Virus record (IMG/VR): IMGVR_UViG_3300009636_000004
Span: 37,790 to 101,789 of that record
Length of the DNA stretch: 64,000 nucleotides
Strand: one strand, 5' to 3'
Source: a virus
Made by a program: the position numbers and the translations under genes. The notes beneath the pieces are model-generated. The model saw only the letters and a program-made list of their open reading frames with translations. It ran no database searches and had not been told where the DNA came from. Of the stretch, positions 41,974-49,193 are shown piece after piece; the first letter of the stretch is position 1, and each line of letters opens with the position of its first letter.

Positions 41974-42120
41974 TTAATCAAGTTCGTGTATAAGATTGTA
42001 AAGAACCGAATCGTGAAAATCACTACAAGAAATTGCCTCAAAAATAAGAATGAGAAGTGGAATCACTATGATTATGCAGGCAACTAAAAGGATTAAAATT
42101 CCTAAGTGTTTAGTTTTCAT
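41974..42120 (-). CDS. Single-span membrane protein, 48 aa
   Basis: Start at ATG 42120 overlapping the DUF4326 stop by 4 nt; one hydrophobic helix (about 6-30, rich in Ile/Leu). An N-terminal longer reading would overlap DUF4326 in another frame. Confidence 0.55.
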   Translation of the reverse strand: MKTKHLGILILLVACIIIVIPLLILIFEAISCSDFHDSVLYNLIHELD

Positions 42121-42422
42121 TTTGGTTGTTCCAAATATTCTATTATCACATCGCCATGACAAGGTAAAGGTGCGCACCAGCAGCCAAGAACCTGATCTTT
42201 TAATGATAATACTTTATCACGAAATTCAGGATTTGTCAAGTGTTTATAAAAATCCTTTTTATATTCGCTAATACAATCTTTTCTGTCGTGGACTCGCTGG
42301 CAAACATTGCAATAGCCAATCGGGTGAGGATTTCCGAAAATTGTGCGCCTGTCAATCAAAACATCATATTTTGGTCTTGGGTGTCCTTTTCTTTTGCGGA
42401 TATTAACCAAGGTTGTTATCAT
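42117..42422 (-). CDS. DUF4326-family protein, 101 aa
   Basis: VLIDRRTIFGNPHPIG then VLGCWCAPLPCHGDVI is the diagnostic pattern of DUF4326 (PF14216), with the CWCxPLPCHGD motif expected to bind a metal. Common in phages; function unknown. A four-Cys insert (CNVCQRVHDRKDC) is between the two halves. Confidence 0.85.
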   Translation of the reverse strand: MITTLVNIRKRKGHPRPKYDVLIDRRTIFGNPHPIGYCNVCQRVHDRKDCISEYKKDFYKHLTNPEFRDKVLSLKDQVLGCWCAPLPCHGDVIIEYLEQPK

Positions 42423-42682
42423 GTCATTGGTTGAATACTTACTAAATTTTTTGTTATAAGTTTAGGATAAACTTTTTTAATAATAGGAAATATCCATTTC
42501 TCAAACTTACAATATTTTGCAAATCTTTTTTGTTGTTTTTTTGTGGGTGGCCTCCACCAATCCCACAAAACTGAACCATCTTTACAAATAGTTCCCCATC
42601 CCTTTAGGAAATCATGAACTCTTTCGCCACTCTTTATTGCGACCGATAGTTGTACATGACCTTTTTCTCTATATCTTCTCAT
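42419..42682 (-). CDS. Hypothetical protein, 87 aa
   Basis: Basic, with WGTICKDGSVLWDWWRPPTK in the middle. Overlaps DUF4326 by 4 nt. Not recognised. Confidence 0.56.
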   Translation of the reverse strand: MRRYREKGHVQLSVAIKSGERVHDFLKGWGTICKDGSVLWDWWRPPTKKQQKRFAKYCKFEKWIFPIIKKVYPKLITKNLVSIQPMT

Positions 42683-42686
42683 ATAT

Positions 42687-42884
42687 TTAGAATGGTGTTG
42701 ATACTAATTTATTGGACTTGATTAAAATACACATATAAGGATAATCGTCCCAAATATGCTCAACTTGCGGATATATAACATATTCATCAGCAGATTCGCA
42801 ATAACCAACTACACCACCTGTACCTTTTCCAAATTTTTCATCGTCAAATTGCACAATTTCACCCTGTTCAAATTTGTAATTCAT
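42687..42884 (-). CDS. Small SH3/KOW-like protein, 65 aa
   Basis: Starting at ATG 42884, NYKFEQGEIVQFDDEKFGKG then GVVGYC and a short beta tail resemble a small beta-barrel. The start overlaps the end of the GGQ gene by 17 nt. The longer frame up to 42950 would overlap that gene further and is less likely. Confidence 0.55.
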   Translation of the reverse strand: MNYKFEQGEIVQFDDEKFGKGTGGVVGYCESADEYVIYPQVEHIWDDYPYMCILIKSNKLVSTPF

Positions 42885-43302
42885 AATTCTCAGATTTAGC
42901 AGCTTCACTTTCAAAATATGATTCAAGAACTTCTTCCCATTTACCATCAATATTTTTTATTTCGTATTTAAATTTATCAGGTGTAGTTTCGCGAGCAATT
43001 TCTTCTTCAAGACTTTCTTTAGTTTGTATTTCATGAATTCGCCTAACCAGCCAAACTTTCATTTGTGGTGTTTTCAACAAACGTTTAAATGCGGATTGTT
43101 TGTTTTGTTTCAATGAACGTGAATCACTGGCTCTTCCTATTGCTCCACTTTCACGATGAATAATTTGACATCCCGAATGAACTTTGTTTCTAGCTTGCCC
43201 ACCCTTTCCGGGTCCACAAAAATAAGAAAATTCTAAATCTTTTGCTGAAAGAATTGTTATTCGTTCACATTTATCAACAGGCGCTTGCTGGATTTGATAC
43301 AT
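42868..43302 (-). CDS. GGQ release-factor-like protein (ArfB/RF-1 domain)
   Basis: Contains FCGPGKGGQARNKVHSGC, IIHRESGAIG and SRSLKQNKQSAFKRL, the GGQ peptidyl-tRNA hydrolysis motif and following helix of class I release factor domain 3 and ArfB/ICT1-type rescue factors. There is no codon-recognition domain, and the 144 aa length fits a rescue factor. The basic C-terminal tail needed by ArfB to enter the mRNA channel is not obvious; the tail is acidic. Confidence 0.82.
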   Translation of the reverse strand: MYQIQQAPVDKCERITILSAKDLEFSYFCGPGKGGQARNKVHSGCQIIHRESGAIGRASDSRSLKQNKQSAFKRLLKTPQMKVWLVRRIHEIQTKESLEEEIARETTPDKFKYEIKNIDGKWEEVLESYFESEAAKSENYELQI

Positions 43303-43308
43303 ATTATT

Positions 43309-43530
43309 TCATAAATTTTCATCTTCCAATATTTTTGGAAGTCTAAATTTCATAGAATGGCCAATAACTCTTCCATCCATTTCTATGTTGATTTTAATAC
43401 CACCACAATAACGACACCATTTCACTATTTTATCAGGAGTCGTTTCATCCCATTCATTGCCTATTCTCATAATTTCAATGAAATCGTGGTTGCCTTTTTT
43501 ACAATCTTCTTTCATTTTATCTTGACCCAT
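43309..43530 (-). CDS. Hypothetical protein with Cys pair, 73 aa
   Basis: DCKKGNHDFIEI and KWCRYCGGIKINIE suggest one zinc site, a common small phage protein pattern. Overlaps the 77 aa gene by 14 nt. Confidence 0.58.
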   Translation of the reverse strand: MGQDKMKEDCKKGNHDFIEIMRIGNEWDETTPDKIVKWCRYCGGIKINIEMDGRVIGHSMKFRLPKILEDENL

Positions 43531-43750
43531 CCATATCTAAACTTCCATGTTCAGGTTTTGGTGGTTCTTTAATTTGAGAATCAATAATGTAAGTATGTGT
43601 GAATGGATAATTCGGAATTTTTTCTTTCAATTCAATTATTATGATAGGGCCAACTATTCCACAAACTTTACCCCAACCTGACGGTAATTTTTCTCCCATC
43701 TCAAAATAAACCTTGTCACCTTCTTTATGTTTATATTTTCCTTCACTCAT
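43517..43750 (-). CDS. Small beta-barrel-like protein, 77 aa
   Basis: YKHKEGDKVYFEMG and GIVGPIIIIEL suggest an SH3-like barrel. The C-terminus HGSLDMDGSR closely matches that of the CoaD-like protein (GSMDMDGPR), although the proteins are otherwise unrelated. Adjacent to the AAA ATPase (1 nt). Confidence 0.57.
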   Translation of the reverse strand: MSEGKYKHKEGDKVYFEMGEKLPSGWGKVCGIVGPIIIIELKEKIPNYPFTHTYIIDSQIKEPPKPEHGSLDMDGSR

Positions 43751-43751
43751 A

Positions 43752-44759
43752 TTATCTTCTAGTTACTTGTGGTTGTGCAAAACCAAGGGGTTTATTTTCA
43801 TAATCTTTATTACTTGGAGTTGCTTTCATCATATCATCCAAAATTTTTACAGCATTTTCAAATGTATTTTCAAAACAACATACGGAAATCACAAGTTCAG
43901 CACAGGCAGCAAATGAAAATCCTTCCGAAGCTGCAACCCATTTTTCAATTTCAGCTTCTGAAACCTTTAATTTCTTTTCAAAATACATTTTTCGGACTTC
44001 TGGTGATGGCATATCAATTTGAAGAACTCTGTCAAATCTTCGTGGTCTTGCTACCAATCGTTTATCCAATCTTTCAGGATAGTTGGTGGTAGCAATATTT
44101 AGAACTTTATCAATTTGATTTTCACCATCCAATAATGTGAGAATTTCGTCTTCTCCATGTTCTTCAACGATAGCATCAATATCTTCAAATAAACACACAA
44201 TTGGTCTACCGGGTTCAACTTTTCTAAATTGAGACAATCCATCATTAAATACAGCAGGATGATTGGTGCATTGAAAAACAAGGCCATCAGACTTCACAAT
44301 ATCAGCAATAATTTGTTGAACAAGGCAAGTCTTGCCAGAACCCGCTGGGCCGTGTAGTAAATACCCCCTACGGTGTAGGAAGCCATGTTCCATAAACTTT
44401 TGGCCCTTTCCCCAAAATGTGGTTATTTCAGCAAGAATCTTATCTGATACGGAATCAGGAAATCTCAGGAGGTCATCAACGCATACATGCTTTTTCTGAT
44501 AAATAATCCCATGATATTGACTTACAGCAATACTATAAACACCACTTTGAAGTTTGGGAAATGTAACTGAAACGGGTTTATAAGTATTAGGTCCACAAAC
44601 TGCCCATTGAACAAGTGATATTGAATTTAATATATCATTTTGTTCAGAAGATTCCTTTTCTGATGTTGGCCTTTCGGTTGCTGGAGATTTACCTTTTCGT
44701 AAGGTTGGTCTAGGTGGTGCTGTGCCGAAAGCTTCCAAATTCATTTTCATGTCACTCAT
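43752..44759 (-). CDS. AAA+ ATPase, 335 aa
   Basis: Walker A HGPAGSGKT (about 138-146), Walker B CLFEDIDAI (about 185-193), sensor 1 IATTNYPERL and an Arg-rich VARPRRFDR box. This is a classical AAA clade module, BCS1/FtsH-like, with a 130 aa N-terminal domain (beta-rich, likely substrate-binding). There is no protease domain, so it is a remodelling ATPase. It is transcribed from a promoter 9 nt upstream and lies next to Ro60, from which it is separated by a terminator. Confidence 0.87.
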   Translation of the reverse strand: MSDMKMNLEAFGTAPPRPTLRKGKSPATERPTSEKESSEQNDILNSISLVQWAVCGPNTYKPVSVTFPKLQSGVYSIAVSQYHGIIYQKKHVCVDDLLRFPDSVSDKILAEITTFWGKGQKFMEHGFLHRRGYLLHGPAGSGKTCLVQQIIADIVKSDGLVFQCTNHPAVFNDGLSQFRKVEPGRPIVCLFEDIDAIVEEHGEDEILTLLDGENQIDKVLNIATTNYPERLDKRLVARPRRFDRVLQIDMPSPEVRKMYFEKKLKVSEAEIEKWVAASEGFSFAACAELVISVCCFENTFENAVKILDDMMKATPSNKDYENKPLGFAQPQVTRR

Positions 44760-44768
44760 AATATAATG

Positions 44769-44796
44769 ATCTTACATCAATTAATAAAGAAGTCAA
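44769..44796 (-). promoter_or_regulatory. Promoter of AAA ATPase gene
   Basis: -35 TTGACT (44791-44796), 16 bp, -10 TAAGAT (44769-44774), TG motif one base out of register. Confidence 0.6.
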
Positions 44797-44801
44797 TTCA
44801 T

Positions 44802-44834
44802 AAAAAAGGCGTGAAGATTTCTCTCCACACCTTT
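44802..44834 (-). terminator. Terminator of the Ro60 gene
   Basis: AAAGGTGTG-(12 nt)-CACGCCTTTTTT on the minus strand with one mismatch and a T6 tail. Confidence 0.75.
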
Positions 44835-44859
44835 CGTAATTTATAATAGCAAACCGAAC

Positions 44860-46419
44860 TTATATTACAATAGAGTTGTAACGTTTATCGGTAATTACTG
44901 ATAACATCAATTCCAATGGATTGAGGAATTTAGATGAACAAATTTTCTTCAAGATTGAAGGGTGACTACCACTGACCAATGCCACACCTGCATCAGAGAA
45001 TTTAATTGGCACGTTATTTTGACGTGAATCTACTTGCCACCAGACAACATTTGGAAGCTTGTAACCTGACTGTTCAAATTTTTCCTTCATTACTTCAAAG
45101 TTTGTCTTGTCGTTATATGAACTTGCCATATCAAATTGCATATCTGAAACGATAAACAAAATAGAAGGTATATCCTTCTGTTGAACGTGATTTTTCACAG
45201 CAGTATTCAGAAACAAGTTGAAAGCTGCTTGAAGGTTAGTATTGCAATCCCAACCACCATCATCCAAATTATTCCATTTTTCCAACAAATTGTTACCAAT
45301 AAGTCGGTGGAAGCAAGGAGTTTGTGAAAAGGTCATGAATACATCCTTGAAAGGACCAATATTTCTTTCAGCAAAATAAATTGCCAAAGAAACTGACACA
45401 TATAGTGGGAGTCCGTGCATTGAACCGCTAGTATCAGCAATGACTAGTCCCTTTCCATCCCCCTCTATGAAGTTAGGGAGGGCTTTCCATTGCAAATCAG
45501 CCGCCTTCAATGAAGTTGCTGATTGAGTATTTTCTACGACAGTTCGAAGAATATCGTAAGGAAATACAGCACTCGCATTAATTTTGGCTTCGCCCTTTTC
45601 AACACGATTGAGGTATTCCTTGTAACTTTCGTTAGCTCTCTTTTCAAAAGCCTTACGATAATTCAAGGTTGCCTTTGAAGGCACATGTTCAAAGTTAATG
45701 TCATTCCATTGACGAGCGCACATCTTGACTTCAACAACATCGATATATTTACGGAGTTGTGAAAGGGTCTTACGATATTTCTTTGAACTCCATCCGAGGA
45801 ATTCACGAAGTTCACTAGCCAATTTAATGGATTCTTTGGAAGAAGTGTTTTCAGACTTCAACCACTTAGCTAATAGTGAAACATTTTCTTTGACTTTCAT
45901 GTTATGCCAATCAGTAGCTAGTTGCTGAGTCATTGCAACCATAGCATCCTTTTCCAATTCAGTTCCGAATAGAATATAAAGGTCATCCCAACGTCCATAA
46001 AGAGGAACGTTCAAAAGATTTTTACGAACAATATCCGGGTAATTGTTGGCCAACCATTTTAGAATAGTTCGGAAAGTTTTACGTTCGCCCTGTCCACCAC
46101 GCACATCACGAATATAAAATAGAGCCTTAAGAGCCAAAAGTTTATCTTCGGCAAAAGCCTTGGTGAAAAGTTGGATTACTTCATCATCAGTTCGCTTACG
46201 GAGAGCGCCTGCGTTACCAAAAAAGTCAAGAAGATGACTTAGGGTGCTCTTGTAGGCAAGAGCAAGATTTTCAGTAACGGTAATATTGCTTGCGTTTTCA
46301 AGACCTGCTACAAGCGGATTTACGTACTTTTCGGGAGCGGTAAAATTACGGCCAATGGAAGGAGTTCCTTCGTAACCGAATTCGGTGCTGACTTTCTTTT
46401 TGATTGCGTTCTTCTTCAT
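44860..46419 (-). CDS. rsr: Ro60/Rsr TROVE-domain RNA-binding protein
   Basis: The N-terminal HEAT-repeat ring of the TROVE family covers about 20-300 (AYKSTLSHLLDFFGNAGALR, LFYIRDVRGGQGERKTFR, RKNLLNVPLYGRWDDLYIL). The C-terminal vWA-like domain (about 320-519) carries MIDAS VIADTSGSMHG and VSDMQFDMA. 519 aa fits bacterial Rsr and animal Ro60. Such proteins bind misfolded RNAs in the ring and Y RNAs outside; in Deinococcus, Rsr with Y RNA guides PNPase. Here it has its own promoter, a structured leader and a terminator, so it is monocistronic. Confidence 0.95.
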   Translation of the reverse strand: MKKNAIKKKVSTEFGYEGTPSIGRNFTAPEKYVNPLVAGLENASNITVTENLALAYKSTLSHLLDFFGNAGALRKRTDDEVIQLFTKAFAEDKLLALKALFYIRDVRGGQGERKTFRTILKWLANNYPDIVRKNLLNVPLYGRWDDLYILFGTELEKDAMVAMTQQLATDWHNMKVKENVSLLAKWLKSENTSSKESIKLASELREFLGWSSKKYRKTLSQLRKYIDVVEVKMCARQWNDINFEHVPSKATLNYRKAFEKRANESYKEYLNRVEKGEAKINASAVFPYDILRTVVENTQSATSLKAADLQWKALPNFIEGDGKGLVIADTSGSMHGLPLYVSVSLAIYFAERNIGPFKDVFMTFSQTPCFHRLIGNNLLEKWNNLDDGGWDCNTNLQAAFNLFLNTAVKNHVQQKDIPSILFIVSDMQFDMASSYNDKTNFEVMKEKFEQSGYKLPNVVWWQVDSRQNNVPIKFSDAGVALVSGSHPSILKKICSSKFLNPLELMLSVITDKRYNSIVI

Positions 46420-46440
46420 AACTATTCCTTTTTTATTGCG

Positions 46441-46543
46441 AGATAGTTGTTTTTCCTATATGGATTTACTGCTGTTCCTATCTCAAATTAAGCTAGATGC
46501 ATTTGGTTTTCTTGAATGAAAAGTTTTACTGCTGTTAGCATCT
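46441..46543 (-). ncRNA. Tandem structured motif in the Ro60 leader
   Basis: The minus-strand leader holds two look-alike elements. Element 1 (46495-46543) is closed by AGATGC/GCATCT, element 2 (46441-46483) by AGATAG/CTATCT. Just inside each 5' stem lies the same sequence AACAGCAGTAAA followed by a smaller inner hairpin. Stem sequences differ but pairing is kept, a sign of RNA structure. May be a ligand-binding or Ro60-binding autoregulatory leader. Confidence 0.7.
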
Positions 46544-46567
46544 AAAATTGTTCCATTTGACGATGAC

Positions 46568-46596
46568 ATTCTATACTAACTTCGGGTTAGTGTCAA
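46568..46596 (-). promoter_or_regulatory. Promoter of rsr with dyad in the spacer
   Basis: -35 TTGACA (46591-46596), 17 bp, -10 TAGAAT (46568-46573). The spacer contains ACTAAC-CCGAA-GTTAGT, a 6 bp perfect dyad not seen in other promoters here, a possible operator. Confidence 0.65.
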
Positions 46597-46646
46597 GCGT
46601 CTTATTAAACGTATATAGTAAACCAAAATGAAAAAAGCATAACTTT

Positions 46647-47588
46647 TTAGTGTTTTCGCTCAATTACCATAACTGGACTTTTAGGCGGTTGTTTGAAAAC
46701 TAAAACACAAAGGTCATATCCGGCATTAAATGCCGCTTTCATTTTTGCATTGTTTTTCTTTCCTTCTGTCTGAAAGGTATATGTAGATTTAACTTCAACT
46801 ATTAAATTTTTTGATTTAACGTAAATATCAGGAAAGTAGAATCTATTTTTATTATTAAATTGATATTCTATAAACGGAACTTCATCGGGGCCTACTCTCA
46901 AATCGTCTTCTTCAATTCCTATATTATTAATCAGATAATTTATACCAGCCTTTTCATATCCTTGAACCATTACTACTTTTCCTGATGGAAACGTATATGG
47001 ATGATAATTGTATCTAGCAGAAAATCTTTTAATTATCCAATCTTTAGTTTAAATCCTGTTTGATGGGTCATTACCACATTTTTTACAAAATCCGCTACGT
47101 TCTACCGGCAGATTTTTTGAACGTTTCAATACTGATGGACAATGTTTTCTAGTTATTGATTTAACTTTTCTCTCTCTTTTGCATTTAGGGCATGTTATAG
47201 TGTATAAATGCGTAATAGGGTCGTATGTAGCCCATGTAGGAAGTGGTTTAGTTGGACCATACATAGATTCCAACCCTTTGTTATTTTTACTACTACAACT
47301 TTTACATAACTGATTAAGTTTAACCGCTGCATAAGCAAGATATTTACGTTCATATGCCACCACAGAATTGCATTTTGGACATCTCCTGCAAAAAATTTTT
47401 TTTATAGGGTCGTACCATACTCCCTTGTTTGTTCTACAAAAGCAACACTCATTTCCCAAACATAATGCACTATTTAAATTACAATATTCAGCAATAGTTC
47501 CACATGTTTTACATTTTTTCCATAATTTATTATCAGAGTCTCTCCATATATTAGGTGGTAAAATTTCTATTTTCTTTTTTCTGCCCAT
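46647..47588 (-). pseudogene. Zinc-finger homing-type nuclease interrupted by an in-frame TAA
   Basis: One continuous reading frame of 314 codons from ATG 47588 to 46647 is broken once, by TAA at 47049-47051. Before the stop: repeated CxxC zinc ribbons (KKCKTCGTIAEYC, RRCPKCNSVVAY, ITCPKCKRERK). After it: YNYHPYTFPSGKVVMVQGYE and FPDIYVKSKNLIVEVKST, the PD-(D/E)xK nuclease core of phage homing endonucleases. The 15 codons just upstream of the downstream ATG (46970) are conserved family sequence, so the stop interrupts one gene rather than separating two. Probable pseudogene, or a read-through product. Confidence 0.8.
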
Positions 47589-47593
47589 AATTC

Positions 47594-48262
47594 TTATTTT
47601 TCAATCTGATTTCTTATTTTTTCCACCTGTTCTTTTACAGTTTTATATTCGGTAAGTTTAATCAAAGGATTTGGTGGTAAAAGGCGATAATGAGTTATTG
47701 ATGGACATTCTATTTCTTTTCCATTCCAAATAATATACCATTTCTTTCCGTCTCTAAATCCTAAACATTGACCACCATTAACATAACATAAAATAGGACT
47801 AAATACTAAAAACATTCTTCCTCTTTCATGAAAAGAAGAAGCTGGACTATGAGGCGGCAATTCTTCTATTTTATGCCACTTTTCGGAAGCTTTCTCTTGT
47901 AAATTGTAATAATATTCCTTTTCCAATTTATCGTATGCTCTTGCCATTTCTATAATTAAATTGCGAGTATATTCAGAATCACATTGAATCGTATATTTAC
48001 CACTTTCTTTCAATACGATATCCTTCCCCGATGGTATGGGGTAAGTAATAACTTTATAAGGATAACCGGCATTGTAAGGATGTTCTTCATCATATTTCTT
48101 TTGTTCTTCTTTGGACATTCTTATCCATTTATTATATCCTACATTATTGATTAAAACATGAATAAACCAGTTTAAAGCTGGTAAATCTATTCCAGTTTCT
48201 TCTGGTTTTCGTTCAGCAACTACTTTTCTTTTCCAAAACCAACTCATATCATTATTTTCCAT
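47594..48262 (-). CDS. Hypothetical protein with DUF551-like end, 222 aa
   Basis: The C-terminal 90 aa (WHKIEELPPHSP, GRMFLVFSPILCYVNGG, ITHYRLLPPNPL) follow the DUF551 pattern (W...P...vlV...vThW.pLPxPP). The N-terminal 110 residues are helical and not recognised. Overlaps the dapB-like gene by 11 nt. Confidence 0.62.
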   Translation of the reverse strand: MENNDMSWFWKRKVVAERKPEETGIDLPALNWFIHVLINNVGYNKWIRMSKEEQKKYDEEHPYNAGYPYKVITYPIPSGKDIVLKESGKYTIQCDSEYTRNLIIEMARAYDKLEKEYYYNLQEKASEKWHKIEELPPHSPASSFHERGRMFLVFSPILCYVNGGQCLGFRDGKKWYIIWNGKEIECPSITHYRLLPPNPLIKLTEYKTVKEQVEKIRNQIEK

Positions 48263-48866
48263 GTTTATACCAAAATTTTACTTCATTTAATGCTCCTATA
48301 GCATAAATTTTCTTAGAATTTGCTCTATGTTTGATTTCTATTATTTGATTTGGTAATTTAAGAATAATATTATGCATACCACCAATATTTTGATTGGTTC
48401 TGTTGGATATTATTTCCGGTTTTACACCAAATCTTGAAAATAAAATACTAGACAACATTTTTGATGTGCCGCTGGGCATATCTTTTTTAGAAATGTTATG
48501 ACATTCTTCTATTATAATTTTAGAAACTTTAAGTAATGATGAAATACCATATAACATTTGTTTTATTTCTTTAATGCCCTCACTAAAATTTTCATTGTGA
48601 ATGATATAAATAGACAGTGATGCTTCCCATATTTTTTGATAAGTGGATTCACTTAACCCTGTTGTACCACTTATCAACGGTAATTTCCTTTTCAAACAAA
48701 TAGAAAGTATTTTCAGAAGACCTTCTTCACTGGAAAAATCAACAACTATATCAGCATCTTTCAGAGAGGATAAATTTAACAATTTATCCTTATTTATTAA
48801 TGAAGTTAGAATTTGTCCCATTTTGCCATTTGCACCATGAACAAACACATTTATTTTCTTTTTCAT
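48252..48866 (-). CDS. dapB: DapB-like dihydrodipicolinate reductase, shortened
   Basis: Reduces dihydrodipicolinate to tetrahydrodipicolinate in DAP/lysine synthesis. Recognised from VHGANGKMG (NAD(P)-binding), IVVDFSSEEGLL, LPLISGTTGLSE, and the active-site block EECHNISKKDMPSGTS, where canonical sequences have HHxxKxDAPSGTA. 204 aa against 240-270 in bacteria: the N-terminal cofactor part is short. The catalytic His is kept in CHN while the neighbouring one is lost. A DAP-pathway enzyme in a phage hints at cell-wall precursor or lysine metabolism, or a re-purposed oxidoreductase. It overlaps the Cys-rich gene upstream by 4 nt. Confidence 0.8.
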   Translation of the reverse strand: MKKKINVFVHGANGKMGQILTSLINKDKLLNLSSLKDADIVVDFSSEEGLLKILSICLKRKLPLISGTTGLSESTYQKIWEASLSIYIIHNENFSEGIKEIKQMLYGISSLLKVSKIIIEECHNISKKDMPSGTSKMLSSILFSRFGVKPEIISNRTNQNIGGMHNIILKLPNQIIEIKHRANSKKIYAIGALNEVKFWYKHGK

Positions 48867-49147
48867 ATTTGAAAATTATCGGTTTCTTCAATCAAGTCAT
48901 CCCAGCAAAGCAAACCACAACTATGATGGTCAATTGGACATTCATGATATTCACATCCATCACCTTTGGAATGAATTGTTTCGCAATATAATTCTCCACT
49001 TCTTAAAGAGAGTTTTGGGGTTACGCCGTCTTCGGAGCGAAAATCACCTGCTGTATGATGGTTGGCACAAACTCTTTTCCATATACAATTCTTTTCAAGA
49101 CAAATTACCGCTTTATATTTGTCTTTCGGTTCTACATTTATTTTCAT
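48863..49147 (-). CDS. Cys-rich protein, 94 aa
   Basis: Nine Cys and several His residues, including CIWKRVCANHH, CEYHECPIDHHSCG. Similar small Cys/His proteins precede metabolic genes in phages. Metal-binding likely, function unknown. A weak promoter (TTGACA, TACCAT, 49156-49183) precedes it. Confidence 0.58.
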   Translation of the reverse strand: MKINVEPKDKYKAVICLEKNCIWKRVCANHHTAGDFRSEDGVTPKLSLRSGELYCETIHSKGDGCEYHECPIDHHSCGLLCWDDLIEETDNFQI

Positions 49148-49193
49148 CCATTTACATGGTACATTATTATTTTAAAATGTCAAGCGTCTATTA

